From ATM1 sp003577165 (GTDB lineage: Bacteria; Armatimonadota; Fimbriimonadia; Fimbriimonadales; ATM1), in the NCBI GenBank assembly GCA_030263715.1, contig SZPM01000014.1:34348-98347 (forward strand): 64,000 bases of DNA, in the 5' to 3' direction. The position numbers and the translations under genes are program-made. Numbering within the stretch: position 1 is the first letter of the stretch; every line of letters begins with the position of its first letter. Below the pieces are notes generated by a model. That model was not told where the DNA came from. It saw only the letters and a program-made list of their open reading frames with translations, and ran no database searches. Shown here in pieces: positions 27,598 through 36,703 of the stretch.

Positions 27598-28265
27598 GTC
27601 AGCGCACTCGACCAGCCATCCTCTCGAATCCCGGACCCTCCAGATTCCTTGAGGGGGACCACCTGAAAGCCGTTGATGGCCACCGGCCCCGCCCACGGGT
27701 CCTTTTCGAACACCCACCAAATCGTGTTGTTTGTCACATGAACGTCATGGATGCTGTGCGTGACTAGGTGCTCGAAATGGTTCGGCCTCATCGGCCCGGT
27801 CACCACTTGAAATTCAGAACCCGAGACCGATATCTTGACGGGGATGCGGACACGCATCGGGCTGGCCGCATACGTGTAGACGCGATACCAACCGTTCCGA
27901 ACGCCAGTTACTTTGAACTCGGCGCGAGGCAAGAACATCCGGTTGTAGTCGTTCATAAGGCGCCGATAATCCCCCAAGTTGTACGGGTCGTTGTAGTAGA
28001 ATCCGGCCCCGGACATCCCATAGCCGACATACATCACGTCTTGAAGAACGAGGTCTGTTCCCACGAGACGTTGCGTCACATTCCCGCGCATGGGCACGGC
28101 GTTCCACGGACCGGGCTGCCCGGCCGCTCCCGCGAACCAAATGTTCGGGGCGCCACCACCCAACTCGAAGGGTCCTCCGATACAATCGAAATCGACATTC
28201 CATCCTGCCCACCCTACGCCCTGTGAGGCCAGGGCCGTTGAGATGGCAAGCGACAAGAGCACCAT
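27567..28265 (-). CDS. secreted hypothetical protein
   Basis: 232 residues from the ATG at 28265, chosen because GGAGG lies 9 nt upstream; the ATG at 28274 abuts that site. Signal peptide (1-15), then a beta-rich domain rich in Gly, Trp, Tyr and Asn (GWNVDFDCIGGPFELGGG, then RNGWYRVYTYAASPMRVRIPVK). The pattern suggests a carbohydrate-binding or PEP-CTERM-type beta sandwich, without a family assignment and without a sorting tail. Overlaps the HAF paralogue by 31 bp. Confidence 0.65.
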   Translation of the reverse strand: MVLLSLAISTALASQGVGWAGWNVDFDCIGGPFELGGGAPNIWFAGAAGQPGPWNAVPMRGNVTQRLVGTDLVLQDVMYVGYGMSGAGFYYNDPYNLGDYRRLMNDYNRMFLPRAEFKVTGVRNGWYRVYTYAASPMRVRIPVKISVSGSEFQVVTGPMRPNHFEHLVTHSIHDVHVTNNTIWWVFEKDPWAGPVAINGFQVVPLKESGGSGIREDGWSSALTQGPPWVSMM

Positions 28266-28614
28266 TGCTTCCATCCTCCTTTTCGGCCGCGCTTGCCTAC
28301 CCCGGCGGCAGGAGGCCCCGGTCCCCCGGGGCGCGACTCGATGCCATTGAGTCCGACGACTATCAGCGCACTTCGGTTCCGCATCCGGCTTCTGCCGGTT
28401 TCCGATGAGTCGTTGCCATCGGGAGAGCGCGGTCGAACGCGTGTCGTAGGCCCGCGGTGGCGTCGTGGTCTTAACTGTCGCCTGCGCAAGCGTCACGTCC
28501 AGGCGCAAGCATGCGAGTCATATTCACACCCCTGGGAAGGGGATTCGAGGCGAGCGACGATTGCAGGGCCTCGCCCCGATCGCAAGGGCACGCGCGTGTG
28601 GGCCGCAAGTCCGA
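28266..28614. other. 349-bp non-coding stretch upstream of the secreted gene
   Basis: It carries the ribosome site of the gene at 28265 and G/C-rich sequence. I see no RNA gene or repeat. The open frames through it are shadows without family-like content. Confidence 0.45.
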
Positions 28615-29462
28615 TCAGATGTCGGCGACGGGATGCTTGACCGGTCGGCCTTTGTCGTCGAACGACACGGTTGCCNNNNNNNNNNNNNNNNNNNNNNNNN
28701 NGCCGCTGCAACATCGGGATCGTGTTGAAATACGACGAGCCAGCGGCCCGCGACCGCTCGCTCGAGAAACTCGCGCTTCTCGTTCACGCCGCGCTCCGCA
28801 CACATGTCGTAGCCCATCGTGAAGTGCTGCGGAAGGTGATGCGAAGTGGGGCAGAGGTCGCTCGGGAAGGCGATTGTCAGCCCAGCGTCCGTTACCTCCA
28901 CCCACTGGAGGCCGAGCGTGTGCCCGCTGGCTTGGTGAACGAAGACACCTGGCCAGACTTCATTCGCGTCGTCGGTTAGGCACAGGTCAACTTCGGTCAG
29001 GACGTCCACGTTCTCCGCCAGGTAACTCGCGCGCTCTCGAATGTTCGGGTTCTTGGCGTTCTCCAAGTTCGCACGGGAAACGTAGTGCCGCGCGTCCGGG
29101 TAGTTAGGAACGAGCCTCCCTGTCGAGTCCCGGCTGGAAACTCCGCCTGCGTGGTCGAAGTGGAGGTGAGTGAGCAGCACGTCCGTCACGCCGGGAACTG
29201 GAACATAGGGATCCGCCGGGATTGCGAAGATGTCCCGCTGCTTTTCCGGCCACTTGTCGCCGCAGCCCACGTCCACCAGCAGCCGCCTGCCCGATTCGTC
29301 CTCGACGATCAGCGAGCGGGTGGCCATCCGAATCCGGTTCCTCTCATCCGGTTCCGTCCAGGTGGCCCAGAGCGGCTTGGGCACCGATCCGAACATCGCC
29401 CCGCCGTCCAGTCGGAACGGGCCGTGATTGTGGAGGCTCACTCTGTATCGGCCGATCTGCAT
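28615..29462 (-). CDS. MBL-fold metallo-hydrolase, interrupted by assembly gap
   Basis: Starts at the ATG at 29462. Zinc-binding motif LLTHLHFDHAGG, a second His in HQASGHTLGLQ, Asp in FPSDLCPTSHH, and a final His in VVFQHDPDVAA, the layout of lactonase-like MBL enzymes. The Ns at 28676-28701 fall just after that point. Beyond the gap the plausible C-terminus, ATVSFDDKGRPVKHPVADI then TGA at 28615, is in a different frame from the main body. The number of Ns is therefore not the true gap size. Divergent from the selenoprotein candidate. Confidence 0.85.
28676..28701. other. assembly gap (26 N)
   Basis: Undetermined bases inside the MBL-fold gene. Reading frames on either side disagree, so the N count is a placeholder. 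Confidence 0.99.
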
Positions 29463-29564
29463 CGGCCCAGTTTGCCCGAAACGGGGGACGCCCTCGGCGC
29501 ACGCAGGGCAGGGAGGGCCTCGGCGCGAGCGGGTACCCTCAGCGGTTACGAGGTGATCGCTCAC

Positions 29565-30887
29565 ATGAAACAAGCAATCCGCTTGGTGGCGGTGTTGGCC
29601 GCTGCCGCATGTGCGCTTGCGTCCCTCGCACAGGGCAAGGACCCGGCTGAAGTCCTCAAGGACATCGCAGCGCTCCGCACCAAGCGCGCATCCGAGGCGC
29701 GCGAGGCGAACAAGCCGTTGGACGTCAACGGACTGAACGCGGAAATCAAAGCGATGGCGCTCGAGGCGACCGCCGGAGTCGACCCTGCCAAAGTGGACGC
29801 TGCGCAAGCATACGACTGGGCGCAGGTGTTCTCCTATGCCGGCAAGCATAAGGAGACCTGCGACCTCTGCGCGAAGTTCGTCGCATCCAATCCTGCGCCG
29901 GAACGCAAGTTCTCGGCCCAGATGTTGATGCTGACTTCCTGCAACGAACTCGGCGAAGGGGAGATGATCTTGATGGCTCTGCCCGACGTCGTGCTTCCGA
30001 ATTGGTCTGCCAGCCAGCAACTGTTGCGCGCGACTCTGAGCCAATACGCGGGGACGATCCTTGTGGACAAGGGTCTCGACGCGGCACTGAAGGCTATCGA
30101 CGACGTTGCGAGCCGGGTCCAGTACGAGTCGCCCGAGGACTACGCGAACCGAGTTTTCGCGGCGACGAAGGCGAGGAATCCGAAGAATCCGGACGGCACT
30201 CCACAGACCGATGAGCAGATTCGAGCCACGCTCCTGACTCAGGGAAAGGGCATCAACGATTCGCTGAAGTTCTCAGTCGTATCGAAGAAGGCTTCTCTCC
30301 TATCGGAGGGGGGGCGCAAGAGCACAGCCGTCGCGCTTCTCGATAGTTACATCGCGGAAGTCGGCGCGGACAGCGCTTACGGCAAGCGTGCTTCGACCAC
30401 CCGAACGCAGCTGACAATCGTAGGTGCAGTAGCGCCGGAACTCGTTTACGATCGCAAGATCGGAGAGTTCCCGGGCCTCCAGGCCTGGCGAGGCAAAGTC
30501 GTTATCGTTGATTTCACCGCACACTGGTGAGGGTTCTGTCAAATGTCCGTTCCGGACATGAAGCAGCTGTACGCTGACTTACACGACAAAGGACTCGAAA
30601 TCGTAGCGGTAACCTCGTATTACGGCTTTTACAAAGACCAGCGCGACATCAAGCCCGATCAGGAATTCGAATTCATGAAGGGCTTCGTCAAGGAGAAGGA
30701 AGAGCCGTGGCCGTTCGTCTTTGGTGATCGCACCACGAATCACTCTGCCTACGGCGTGAGCGGAATCCCGCACTGGGCCGTTCTCGACCGAGACGGAAAG
30801 GTGGCTTTCATCAACATCGGATACTCTGCGGACCTCTTCAAGGCGTTCCGCAAGAAGGTGGAGGACCTGGTAAACAAGAAGCCATAG
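29565..30887 (+). CDS. TlpA-like thioredoxin protein with in-frame UGA (candidate selenoprotein, UxxC)
   Basis: 441 codons if the TGA at 30528-30530 (codon 322) is read through. Signal peptide (1-22), a helical, tetratricopeptide-like region (about 25-285), then a TlpA/thioredoxin domain. VAPELVYDRKIGEFPGLQAW leads to GKVVIVDFTAHW-[UGA]-GFCQMSVPDMKQLY, where relatives have WCxPC. Downstream come EIVAVTSYYG, a run to PWPFVFGDRTTNHSAYGVSG, and IPHWAVLDRDGKVAF with the cis-Pro, then TAG. The thioredoxin domain is thus complete only with read-through. GAGGTGA lies 8 nt before the ATG. A perfect terminator follows the TAG. The alternative is a 321-residue truncated product. Confidence 0.86.
30536..30566 (+). 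promoter_or_regulatory. SECIS-like hairpin after UGA
   Basis: ATGTCC (30543-30548) pairs with GGACAT (30554-30559) around loop GTTCC, with G as the first loop base. G30549 is 18 nt after the UGA, inside the accepted bacterial spacing. CTGT (30536-30539) with GCAG (30563-30566) adds a basal stem across a CAA/GAA internal loop. The element lies entirely in coding sequence, as in bacterial selenoprotein mRNAs. Confidence 0.7.
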
Positions 30888-30907
30888 ATCCGACGCTGGC
30901 CGAACGG

Positions 30908-30947
30908 AAATCGGGGCATTCCATTGCGGTGCCCCGATTTCTTTTTT
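30908..30947 (+). terminator. rho-independent terminator
   Basis: AAATCGGGGCA (30908-30918) pairs perfectly with TGCCCCGATTT (30930-30940), followed by CTTTTTT. It ends the second UGA-containing gene, 20 bp after its TAG. Confidence 0.92.
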
Positions 30948-31103
30948 GTGTGCGGGCGAATTCCGCGGGGAACAAAGTGCGGCAAAACTCCAAATATTGG
31001 GGAGGCCGTGAGCGAACCCGTGGGAAGATACGTCCGTCAGAAATCGCAGGAATCGTAAAGGCCTTTCGATCCCGGATATTCATATGCGCACAGGAGGATA
31101 TCC

Positions 31104-31505
31104 ATGACGAAGAGGTTACTGGCGCTCGCGGCTTGTGCTGTGGTCGCCGCATGCAATCCGATGGACCCCATCGGAGATCTCGGAGGACGCGTCGGCACGT
31201 GGACCGGTGCTTGGTCTCTCTCTCGCAATCCAGAACTGCTATCCGTTCAGTTGACAATTGAAGCGGACGGCACAGTAACGGGGACCATCCGCAACGCGAC
31301 GACGAACGTCAACGGAGTCATCAACGCACACATGTCGGCATCCGGTCAATTCGATGGAACCCTGGATTTCGAAACCGGCGCCGACTTCACTGTGAACGGT
31401 ACGGCGAACGTCGCGCCGAATGACCATCTGATCGGCAACTTCGTGCAAGTCGATCAGCAAACGACGACAATGGTGACAGGTACGTTCGACTTGACGAGGA
31501 TGTAG
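31104..31505 (+). CDS. small lipoprotein
   Basis: 133 residues, AGGAGG about 8 nt before the ATG. Signal peptide with lipobox ALAACAVVAAC (Cys17), then a beta-rich domain with alternating Thr/Gly (TGTIRNATTNVNGVINAHMS, then FDGTLDFETGADFTVNGTAN), resembling lipocalin-like secreted barrels. No specific family. Single gene between two terminators. Confidence 0.8.
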   Translation: MTKRLLALAACAVVAACNPMDPIGDLGGRVGTWTGAWSLSRNPELLSVQLTIEADGTVTGTIRNATTNVNGVINAHMSASGQFDGTLDFETGADFTVNGTANVAPNDHLIGNFVQVDQQTTTMVTGTFDLTRM

Positions 31506-31528
31506 AGTGTCCTCCTCCTGATACCGGT

Positions 31529-31550
31529 AGGGGTGGCTTTAGCCACCCCT
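31529..31550 (+). terminator. hairpin after lipoprotein gene
   Basis: AGGGGTGGC pairs with GCCACCCCT around TTTA, 23 bp past the stop. There is no long T-tract, so termination is probable rather than certain. Confidence 0.6.
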
Positions 31551-31625
31551 TCATAACTCTTTGCCACTCCCCAGACCAGAGGCCGCCCGCTCGATGGTGA
31601 GCCGGGCGACAGTGAAAGCCGGGGA

Positions 31626-32306
31626 CTAACCGCCGTGTGTTCGGAGCCAGATCTGGGCCATCCGGCCGCTCGGCGAATCCGGGGCGACTGAATACGCGGC
31701 CTGATAGTGCTCCCTGGCTAACTCGATGATGCCCGCCTTTTCGAGCGCGGCCGCCATCGCGACCTCCCAGTCGGCCCTTCGCGGCGCCTCTAGGGCGGCA
31801 AACTTGTCGCCGAATAGCCTTCGTGCGATGGCGAGCGTGTTTGCAGCCTCTCGGTAGAGGTTCGCGTCGGCCGGCAGTCCGGCGAGAACGAAGCCGGCAT
31901 CGAAGCAGAAGTCTCCGTCCCTCGCGCCCATGGGCAGCGATTCGGTCATCGCCCTACGGCCTTCGTCGATCCGACGCTTTCTCGTCACGGGATCTCGGGT
32001 GTCGAAAGCCTCCTTGTATCGCAGGAATCCGTAGGCGAACCTGGCCCTCGGGTTCAGTTCGTTGGAGCCTGCGAGGCGCTCGGCCGCAGGCTTGCCGTGC
32101 TTGTGGGCCTCGGGATCGCCTTGCACCGACCGCATGACGAGAACCCAAACAAGGCGCACCTGCTGGTCGTAAGTGTCGCCGCCCTGTTGTGCGAGTTGCC
32201 GGATCTGCTCGGCGATCTCGGCATTCGTTCTCAGGTCGTCGGTGGCTTGCGGCAGTCCTGCGGCCGCAATCAGCATACAGGCGATGGTGGTGGCAATCCT
32301 TTTCAT
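31626..32306 (-). CDS. exported TPR-like protein
   Basis: 226 residues from the ATG at 32306 (an in-frame start farther upstream would extend into the neighbouring promoter). Signal peptide (1-16), then helical repeats (AEIAEQIRQLAQQ, LNPRARFAYGFLRYKEAF, AAALEKAGIIELAREHYQAAYSVAPDSPSGRMAQIWL) typical of tetratricopeptide-type scaffolds. Divergent from the BNR protein. Function unknown. Confidence 0.65.
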   Translation of the reverse strand: MKRIATTIACMLIAAAGLPQATDDLRTNAEIAEQIRQLAQQGGDTYDQQVRLVWVLVMRSVQGDPEAHKHGKPAAERLAGSNELNPRARFAYGFLRYKEAFDTRDPVTRKRRIDEGRRAMTESLPMGARDGDFCFDAGFVLAGLPADANLYREAANTLAIARRLFGDKFAALEAPRRADWEVAMAAALEKAGIIELAREHYQAAYSVAPDSPSGRMAQIWLRTHGG

Positions 32307-32464
32307 GTTCGCTATGTATTGGGACGGAGATATCGGCCTCATTGCTTCCGCACGCAACTTTACCGGCCCGTCCGGCAGTATTGGACCAGGAGGGACCGGC
32401 CCGAGTGTCGAACTTTGCGCAGGGGCTACGGCTCCCTTTCGAACGTTCAGAGGAGGGTTTAGAC

Positions 32465-35128
32465 ATGCGTGAGTTCTCGCGCGCCGCACTTGGCGGCATC
32501 GTGGCGTCGGTCTTTTTGGCTGCGCCACTCTCGAGTTGGGCCCAGGCCAGCACGAGTGACATCCTGCAGGAGTTGAGATTCCGGAGTGTCGGTCCGGCGG
32601 TCATGAGCGGCCGCATCGCCGACCTCGAAGTAGATCCCAAACGTCCTGCGACCATCTACGTCGCCACGGCATCGGGAGGCGTCTGGAAGTCCACATCCGG
32701 TGGGGTCAACTGGACCCCCATCTTCGACTCGATGGACTCGGCCTCAATCGGAGATGTCACGGTTTCGTCGGCGGATTCCAACATCATCTGGGTCGGCGCG
32801 GGCGAGTCGAACAACCGGAACAGTTCTGCGTGGGGAAGGGGAGTGTACAAGTCCGCCGACGCCGGAGCGACGTGGACGAAGATGGGCCTCGAAAGCACGC
32901 AGCAGATCGCGAGGATCGTCACGCATCCGAAGGACCCGAACATCGTCTGGGTAGCCGCTCTCGGCGCGCTCTGGGGGCCGAATGAGGACCGCGGCGTGTA
33001 CCGAACCGAAGACGGAGGGAAGACCTGGACAAAGGTCCTCTACACAGACGAGAACACCGGAGCGATCGACCTTGTGATCGATCCGAAGAACGCAAACGTG
33101 CTTTACGCTGCCATGTACGAGCGCCGTCGCTACCCGTACACGTTCCGCAGCGGCGGTCCGAACGGAGGCATCTTCAAGAGCACCGATGGAGGCAAGAAGT
33201 GGGAGAAACTCGGTGGGGGTCTTCCGACCGGACAAACGGGACGAATCGGCCTGACGATCTACCCGCAAAACCCGAAGATCGTGTACGCCATCATGGAGGC
33301 GGAGCGGGGCGAGAAGCCGGAAGACAACAAGAACGGCGTGTATCGCTCGGATGATGCAGGGAAGACCTGGAAGAAGGGCGGGACGTTCAACACGCGCCCG
33401 TTCTACTACCACGAGATACTCGTGGATCCGAACGACGACAAGCACCTGCTTGGCGTCTCGACGTCGCTGATGGAGTCCAAGGATGCGGGTGCAACCTGGC
33501 GCTCAGTTCGAATCAGCGTCCACGTTGACTTCCACGCGCTCTGGATCAATCCGAACAACTCCGAACACTGGATGACCGGTTCGGATGGCGGCGTGGCCGT
33601 CACCTATGACGGAGGCGCATCCTGGCGACATATGGCGAACATTTGCGTCGCACAGTTCTACGCTGTGTGCTACGACATGGCATATCCGTACCACGTTTAC
33701 GGCGGTCTGCAGGACAACGGAAGTTGGGGCGGCCCGTCGAGGTCTCGAAGCAATCGAGGCATCGGCAACTACGAGTGGTACAACGTCGGCGGCGGAGACG
33801 GCTTCCACGTCCAGGTCAACTGGGAAGACAACGTAACGGTCTACAGTGAGAGCCAGGGCGGGAACATCCAGCGATACAACAAGAAGACGGGCCAGTCTTC
33901 GTTCATCCGCGGAAGTCTCCCGCGGCCGGCGGAAGGGCAGAGGTTCCGATTTAACTGGTCGTCACCGATCGTCATGAGCCCGCATAACCCGAAGGTAGTT
34001 TGGTTTGCCGGCAATGTGCTATTCAAGACCGTAGATGGTGGTGACTCCTGGAAGGCTGTCAGCCCGGACCTGACGACAAACGACCCCGAAAAGCAGAAGC
34101 CCATGGGCGGTCTCTCGCCGGAGAACACGGGAGCGGAGACTCACTGCACCATCATCACGGTCGCCGAGTCGCCCCTTCGCCCCGACACTGTGTGGGTCGG
34201 TACGGATGACGGCATGGTTCAGCTGACCGAGAACGGTGGAGTTGAATGGAAGAACGTGACGGCCAACATCCAGGATCTGCCGAAGGGCACGTGGTGCAGC
34301 CGCGTTACGGCGAGCAAATTCAAACTCGAACGCGCGTACGCCACATTTGACGGACACAGGTCGAACGACATGAACGCCTACGTGTACGTCACGGAAGACT
34401 TCGGCCAAACATGGAAGAGCCTCCGAGGCAACCTTCCTGCCGAGTCGGTCTACGTGATTAAGGAAGACCTCGCAAACGAGAACGTCCTGTACGTCGGAAC
34501 CGAGTTCGGCCTTTACGTCTCGCTCGACCGAGGGACCACGTGGACTGCATGGAAGAGCGGTCTGCCTCCCGTCGCGGTCCACGACATCGTTCTGCACCCC
34601 CGAGAGCGGGAGATTATTCTCGGCACTCACGGACGAGGCATCTGGATCGCGCCCGCGGACCCGCTTCAGGAATTGACCGGCGAGGTTCAACTCAAGAACG
34701 CGCACCTATTCGATCCCGTGACCGCAGTTCAGTGGGTACGTGATCCAACGGGCGGCTATGGGGACGGCGAGGGTTGGTTCTTCGGTCAGAACCCGCCGCC
34801 CGGCGCGCGACTCGCGTACTACCTGGGCAAGGCCGCCGAAGAGGTCAAAGTCGAGATCCTCTCGGCTGACGGCGCCGTGATCTACACCTTCGCGACAGCT
34901 CCCGGCACGGCAGGCACTCACGTCCTCTATTGGCCGTTCCGAGTTGACGCGCCGGGTGGCGGACAGCCAGGAGGCGCGGGCGGAGGCGGCGGTCGAGGCG
35001 GTGGCGGCGGCGGACAGCGTGCCGGGCGCCTTGTCGATCCTGGAACCTACGGAGTCCGACTCACCGTCAAGGGCGAAGAACCGGTCACGAAGAAACTCGT
35101 GGTGATCGCAGACCCCATCTCAAAGTAA
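32465..35128 (+). CDS. secreted sortilin/BNR-repeat protein
   Basis: 887 residues from the ATG at 32465 (GGAGGG 7 nt upstream). Signal peptide (1-26), then about ten VPS10/BNR-type propeller blades, each with an Asp-box-like turn (KSADAGATWTKMG, YRTEDGGKTWTKVL, KSTDGGKKWEKLG, YRSDDAGKTWKKGG, FKTVDGGDSWKAVS). Near residues 830-855 a long Gly-rich linker separates a small C-terminal beta domain (GTYGVRLTVKGEEPVTKKLVV). Such proteins are called WD40/YVTN/BNR or sortilin-like and are secreted or periplasmic; some carry peptidase or glycosidase roles, not shown here. Confidence 0.9.
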   Translation: MREFSRAALGGIVASVFLAAPLSSWAQASTSDILQELRFRSVGPAVMSGRIADLEVDPKRPATIYVATASGGVWKSTSGGVNWTPIFDSMDSASIGDVTVSSADSNIIWVGAGESNNRNSSAWGRGVYKSADAGATWTKMGLESTQQIARIVTHPKDPNIVWVAALGALWGPNEDRGVYRTEDGGKTWTKVLYTDENTGAIDLVIDPKNANVLYAAMYERRRYPYTFRSGGPNGGIFKSTDGGKKWEKLGGGLPTGQTGRIGLTIYPQNPKIVYAIMEAERGEKPEDNKNGVYRSDDAGKTWKKGGTFNTRPFYYHEILVDPNDDKHLLGVSTSLMESKDAGATWRSVRISVHVDFHALWINPNNSEHWMTGSDGGVAVTYDGGASWRHMANICVAQFYAVCYDMAYPYHVYGGLQDNGSWGGPSRSRSNRGIGNYEWYNVGGGDGFHVQVNWEDNVTVYSESQGGNIQRYNKKTGQSSFIRGSLPRPAEGQRFRFNWSSPIVMSPHNPKVVWFAGNVLFKTVDGGDSWKAVSPDLTTNDPEKQKPMGGLSPENTGAETHCTIITVAESPLRPDTVWVGTDDGMVQLTENGGVEWKNVTANIQDLPKGTWCSRVTASKFKLERAYATFDGHRSNDMNAYVYVTEDFGQTWKSLRGNLPAESVYVIKEDLANENVLYVGTEFGLYVSLDRGTTWTAWKSGLPPVAVHDIVLHPREREIILGTHGRGIWIAPADPLQELTGEVQLKNAHLFDPVTAVQWVRDPTGGYGDGEGWFFGQNPPPGARLAYYLGKAAEEVKVEILSADGAVIYTFATAPGTAGTHVLYWPFRVDAPGGGQPGGAGGGGGRGGGGGGQRAGRLVDPGTYGVRLTVKGEEPVTKKLVVIADPISK

Positions 35129-35147
35129 GAGCACCGTAATGGTGGAG

Positions 35148-35183
35148 AAGGCGGGCTAAGAGATCTGGCCCGCCTTTCTCTTT
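35148..35183 (+). terminator. rho-independent terminator after BNR gene
   Basis: AAGGCGGGC pairs with GCCCGCCTT, followed by TCTCTTT. Confidence 0.85.
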
Positions 35184-35225
35184 GTCCAGTTACTCCCCAG
35201 GACTCCAGCTGACTACAGAGTCAAC

Positions 35226-35239
35226 ATAATACATATTAT
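35226..35239. repeat. AT-rich 14-bp palindrome
   Basis: ATAATACATATTAT is a perfect inverted repeat in a GC-rich genome. It lies in the otherwise empty 35184-35419 gap between two convergent genes. A second imperfect pair, GACTC/GAGTC, is just upstream. Possible protein-binding site; no evidence of function. Confidence 0.35.
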
Positions 35240-35419
35240 CAGACAGTACGCAAAAGAGGGCAAGTTGGCGGCCGGCTGCGTTCCGGGAGTGGGTGCGAAG
35301 GCTTCTCCACACCTGCTCCCTCTACGCGAGGCGGCGTGACATCGCTGGGAGGCGAGCGCGGTGGGAGAGCGGGCCGCGACCCGGTCTGGGGGTCGCTGCA
35401 GTGGGAGTGTCGGCCGGGA

Positions 35420-35626
35420 TTACGACGCGGAGACTTCGCTGACGATCTTGTCGAGTTCGTCGGCCTTGGTCCTGCAGAAGTTGACGGCGTCGTCAATCAA
35501 CCGGTCGACGCTCTTGGCCTGGGCCTTCATTCTGCGGACGTAGTAGGCTGCGGCGGCGCTGATGCCGACGACGGCGGCCGTAACCGCGAAGATCTTCGCC
35601 CAGTTGGGCCCTGACTGTCGAGCCAT
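35420..35626 (-). CDS. small single-helix membrane protein
   Basis: 68 residues. One membrane helix (IFAVTAAVVGISAAAAYYV) then a charged helix (KSVDRLIDDAVNFCRTKADELDKIVSEVSAS), resembling YtxH-type small proteins. Precedes no other gene; 32 bp after the response regulator on the same strand. Confidence 0.7.
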   Translation of the reverse strand: MARQSGPNWAKIFAVTAAVVGISAAAAYYVRRMKAQAKSVDRLIDDAVNFCRTKADELDKIVSEVSAS

Positions 35627-35658
35627 ACCTTTACTATCGTCGGACGAGCGGGAAAAGT

Positions 35659-36057
35659 TCAGATTTCGTACCTTTTCGATGGGTCGTCGCCGCCCTGGAT
35701 GATCCGCTTGATGAACGTGACGAGTTCCATCGGGTTGAAGGGCTTGGTGAGGTACACGTCGGCGCCGTAGTGGTAGCCCTCGAAGACGTCCTTGTCCTGG
35801 GCTTTGGCCGTGAGCATGACCACGGGGAGATTCTGCATCTCAGGGTCGCGGCGGAGGGTCTTGAGGACCTCGAAGCCATCCATGTAAGGCATCATCACGT
35901 CGAGGACCACGATGTCCGGCTTCTCGGACTTGATCTTCTCCAAGCCCTCCTTGCCGTCATACGCCGTCACGACCTGCCAGCCCTGCCTCTCCAGGTTCAC
36001 CTGGATCAGCCGGACGATGCTCCTCTCATCGTCGCACACAAGAATCTTTACCGCCAT
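35659..36057 (-). CDS. single-domain response regulator
   Basis: 132 residues, receiver domain only. Phosphoacceptor Asp53 (VVLDVMMP), acidic pair Asp9/Asp10, Thr83 (MLTAK) and Lys105 (LTKPF) are all present, so it should be phosphorylatable. With no output domain it likely works as a phosphorelay intermediate or a CheY-like signal. No histidine kinase is nearby. Confidence 0.93.
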   Translation of the reverse strand: MAVKILVCDDERSIVRLIQVNLERQGWQVVTAYDGKEGLEKIKSEKPDIVVLDVMMPYMDGFEVLKTLRRDPEMQNLPVVMLTAKAQDKDVFEGYHYGADVYLTKPFNPMELVTFIKRIIQGGDDPSKRYEI

Positions 36058-36141
36058 GCTATCAGTACCTCTCCATGCAAGGAATCAGGGCGAATCCTAC
36101 CTCATGCCGCCCGCCCCTCCCTGGCGGCTGAGACCTCTGCC

Positions 36142-36675
36142 CTACTCACCCTCATTGTAGGACTCGAGGATCGAGTCTAAGACGAATATCCCGGAGCCGG
36201 TTCGCAGGGCGAGGGCGATCGCATCGCTCGGCCGGCAGTCCACTTCAATTTCCTCCGCTCCCTTGCGGATATAGAGCTTAGCGTAGTAAGTCGAGTTCCA
36301 GAGGTCGTCGATCACGACCCGATCCAACTCCACGTCCACACGATCCAGCAAAGTCTTCATCAAGTCGTGGGTCAGGGGCCTGGACACAGACGAGTTTTCG
36401 AGGGCGATGTGGATCGCCATCGCTTCGTAGGGTCCGATCGAAATTGGAAGCACTCGCCCCGAGTCGTCCTCAAGTTGGACGAAGCGATGGATCGTGCCGG
36501 CCTCCTCGGTGCTGTACACCCCTTCGACTCGGACGGCGACTGGCGTTCCCGCAAAGCCCTCCCGCCCTATGTCCGTTGGGAAGAACGGGGGTGGGGTTTC
36601 GAGGTCCTCTGGAAGCTGCGACCCCTCCTCTTCCCTCTCGTCGTCCGGTTCGAATTCGTCGCGTTCCCTATCCAC
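36142..36675 (-). CDS. bifunctional nuclease family protein (DUF151)
   Basis: 177 residues. Acidic N-terminal tail (about 1-40), then the BFN domain with RPLTHDLMKTLLDRVDVELDRVVID and the terminal CRPSDAIALALRTGSGIFV signature. Characterised members have DNase and RNase activity. Lies 28 bp after rho on the same strand and may be co-transcribed with it. The long acidic extension is unusual. Confidence 0.9.
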   Translation of the reverse strand: MDRERDEFEPDDEREEEGSQLPEDLETPPPFFPTDIGREGFAGTPVAVRVEGVYSTEEAGTIHRFVQLEDDSGRVLPISIGPYEAMAIHIALENSSVSRPLTHDLMKTLLDRVDVELDRVVIDDLWNSTYYAKLYIRKGAEEIEVDCRPSDAIALALRTGSGIFVLDSILESYNEGE

Positions 36676-36703
36676 GGTGTGAGTCCGTCTCCAGAACCGT
36701 AGT

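Noticed and set aside
29463..30044. Upstream extension of the MBL gene on the minus strand
   Set aside because: It is antisense to the second selenoprotein candidate; the MBL fold begins properly at MQIGRYRVSLHNHGP.
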